6,436 bases of DNA, taken from an uncultured Gemmatimonadota bacterium. GTDB taxonomy: Bacteria > Gemmatimonadota > Gemmatimonadetes > Gemmatimonadales > GWC2-71-9. A program made the position numbers and the translations under genes. The stretch covers positions 1-6,436 of the forward strand of contig CAJVYZ010000174.1 of the NCBI GenBank assembly GCA_913009915.1, given 5' to 3'. Below the pieces are notes generated by a model. It was not told the origin of the DNA. It saw nothing but the letters and a program-made list of their open reading frames with translations, and searched no databases. Positions 5,609-6,436 of the stretch are shown piece by piece. The first letter of the stretch is position 1. Every line of letters begins with the position of its first letter.

Positions 5609-6436
5609 CTAGTTGACCGGAAGTCCGCTCGGTACCGAGGCGGGCATGTCCCCCACGAGGTTCCGGGCAGCCGGGTCGGTGAGTGCTCGCAGGAATGTCA
5701 TCAGGTCCTGAATGTCCGCGTCCGACAACGCGAGGGGCTCGGCTACCCTTGGGTCCAGCGTCTGCAGTATCTCCGCTATCACCGTTGCGCTGCCTTTGTG
5801 GGTTGCCGCCACCGCGGGGTCGAGCTGCGACGGGTCATACTGGCGGAGGGAAGTGGGTACGTCGACATGGTGCCTTACCGCTGCCTCGAGCGTGGTGTAG
5901 GTGCCGTTGTGCATCCACGGGCCGGTCAACTCGACGTTCCTGAGTGGCGGGGTGCGAAAGGCGAATCGGTCACCAGCCAGTCCCGTAACCAGGGACCGAC
6001 CCTCGTCGAGCCCCGCCCCGGGCCCGATGGCAGGGATGCCGATATTGGCATAACCCATGTCGGTTAGGTGTGGTCCGGAATGGCACGAGGCGCATCCCGT
6101 GTTCCCGATGACTCCAAAGAACAACAGGGCCCCGCGTTTAGCGATGGGATCCAACGCCTGGTTGTTTCCCGCCAGGTAGCGATCGAAGGGGGAGCCCGCG
6201 GAATGCCAGGTTGATGCCTCAAACGCGGCGATGGCATTGGCGACGTGCTCGATACCGGGGTCGGAGTTGCCCAAGGCAGGGTAGGCCGCGCGGAACATGG
6301 TGACGTATTCGGGAATCGCCAACAGGCGGGCCACGATGGCATTCCATATTCCGACCCAGTCGCTTCCAGCCAGGAGCGCCAGCTCGTTGGCCTGCCCCCG
6401 CACATCCAGGTCGCCGGCGCCCCCCCGCCCCCCCTC
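5609..6436 (-). CDS. Di-haem cytochrome c peroxidase, MauG/CcpA family, 5' end outside window
   Basis: About 275 C-terminal residues are visible. The frame stays open to the window edge, so the start, signal peptide and first haem domain are missing; GTG at 6403 is an internal codon, not a start. Such enzymes are periplasmic and carry two c-type haems. They reduce H2O2 to water (CcpA) or oxidise protein or small substrates (MauG-like). Visible features in order are: DLDVRGQANELALL, WNAIVARLLAIPEYVTMFRA (the usual end of the linker after the first haem domain), AIAAFE, SPFDRYLAG, KRGALLFFG, then the C-terminal haem motif CASCH (6094-6080). The family signature FRTPPLRNVELTGPWMHNGT follows, then TLEAAVRHH. 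In classical CcpA a Met, and in MauG a Tyr, lies at about the position of the second His here (5869-5867), so this haem may have a different sixth ligand. Helical LSDADIQDLMTFLRALTDP closes the domain. It is convergent with the propeller gene and its partners lie beyond the window. Confidence 0.9.
   Translation of the reverse strand, partial: EGGRGGAGDLDVRGQANELALLAGSDWVGIWNAIVARLLAIPEYVTMFRAAYPALGNSDPGIEHVANAIAAFEASTWHSAGSPFDRYLAGNNQALDPIAKRGALLFFGVIGNTGCASCHSGPHLTDMGYANIGIPAIGPGAGLDEGRSLVTGLAGDRFAFRTPPLRNVELTGPWMHNGTYTTLEAAVRHHVDVPTSLRQYDPSQLDPAVAATHKGSATVIAEILQTLDPRVAEPLALSDADIQDLMTFLRALTDPAARNLVGDMPASVPSGLPVN
6421..6436. other. Poly-C contig end of doubtful base quality
   Basis: Fourteen of the last 16 bases are C, and no other run like this occurs in the window. 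On the minus strand it encodes a Gly-rich string just ahead of GDLDV, where I would expect an EMRG-like motif in peroxidases of this type. It is probably an end-of-contig artefact. The orientation (C on the outward strand) is not that of a classic two-colour poly-G read tail, so the cause is uncertain. Confidence 0.5.

Noticed and set aside
5399..6067. A 222-aa plus-strand ORF opposite the peroxidase
   Set aside because: It overlaps the clear haem-peroxidase coding frame on the minus strand and has no recognisable domain.
1..6436. Search for a new defence, mobile or biosynthetic system
   Set aside because: No transposase, integrase, nuclease, RNA-guided array, toxin-antitoxin pair or biosynthetic enzyme set is visible. 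The genes are exported housekeeping or accessory surface proteins.

Overview
This window looks like one end of a short-read assembly contig from a high-GC, diderm (Gram-negative-type) bacterium. Evidence for a diderm is two signal-peptide-bearing outer-membrane beta-barrel proteins, a lipoprotein with Ser at +2, and a periplasmic MauG-type di-haem peroxidase. The protein styles fit Gemmatimonadota or a neighbouring environmental phylum best: an LREIEL-type lipoprotein, a peroxidase with an NELA motif and a TTLEAAVRHH segment, and a choice-of-anchor B protein. That placement rests on recalled family resemblance, not on a marker gene. Both contig ends look technically imperfect. Bases 1-30 are Illumina TruSeq read-2 adapter, and the last 16 bases are almost pure C.

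Layout: (1) 1-30, adapter. (2) 32-1668, minus strand, a two-gene unit. A 222-aa PorT-like outer-membrane barrel (1000-1668) overlaps by ATGA with a second outer-membrane-type protein (32-1003), whose C-terminus is cut by the adapter. (3) 1669-1890, a spacer holding a weak promoter candidate for that unit and a strong rho-independent terminator for the gene before it. (4) 1891-2631, minus strand, a predicted outer-membrane lipoprotein with an Asp-rich tail. (5) 2632-2928, a divergent intergenic region with a perfect CRP-type palindrome, TGTGA-N6-TCACA. (6) 2929-5337, plus strand, an 802-aa secreted protein with a seven-repeat FG-GAP beta-propeller followed by a choice-of-anchor B (LVIVD-repeat) domain. 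(7) 5338-5608, a spacer with small palindromes and, on the minus strand, what may be the decayed tail of a TPR-type gene. (8) 5609-6436, minus strand, the C-terminal part of a MauG/CcpA-like di-haem cytochrome c peroxidase that runs off the window.

Every recognisable product is exported: two to the outer membrane, one lipoprotein, one secreted or surface double-propeller protein, and one periplasmic redox enzyme. Nothing shows that they form one pathway. The best-supported links are translational coupling of the two barrel genes and possible shared control of the lipoprotein and propeller genes by a CRP/FNR-family regulator. I see no mobile element, CRISPR array, RNA gene or defence system, and no convincing new multi-gene system.
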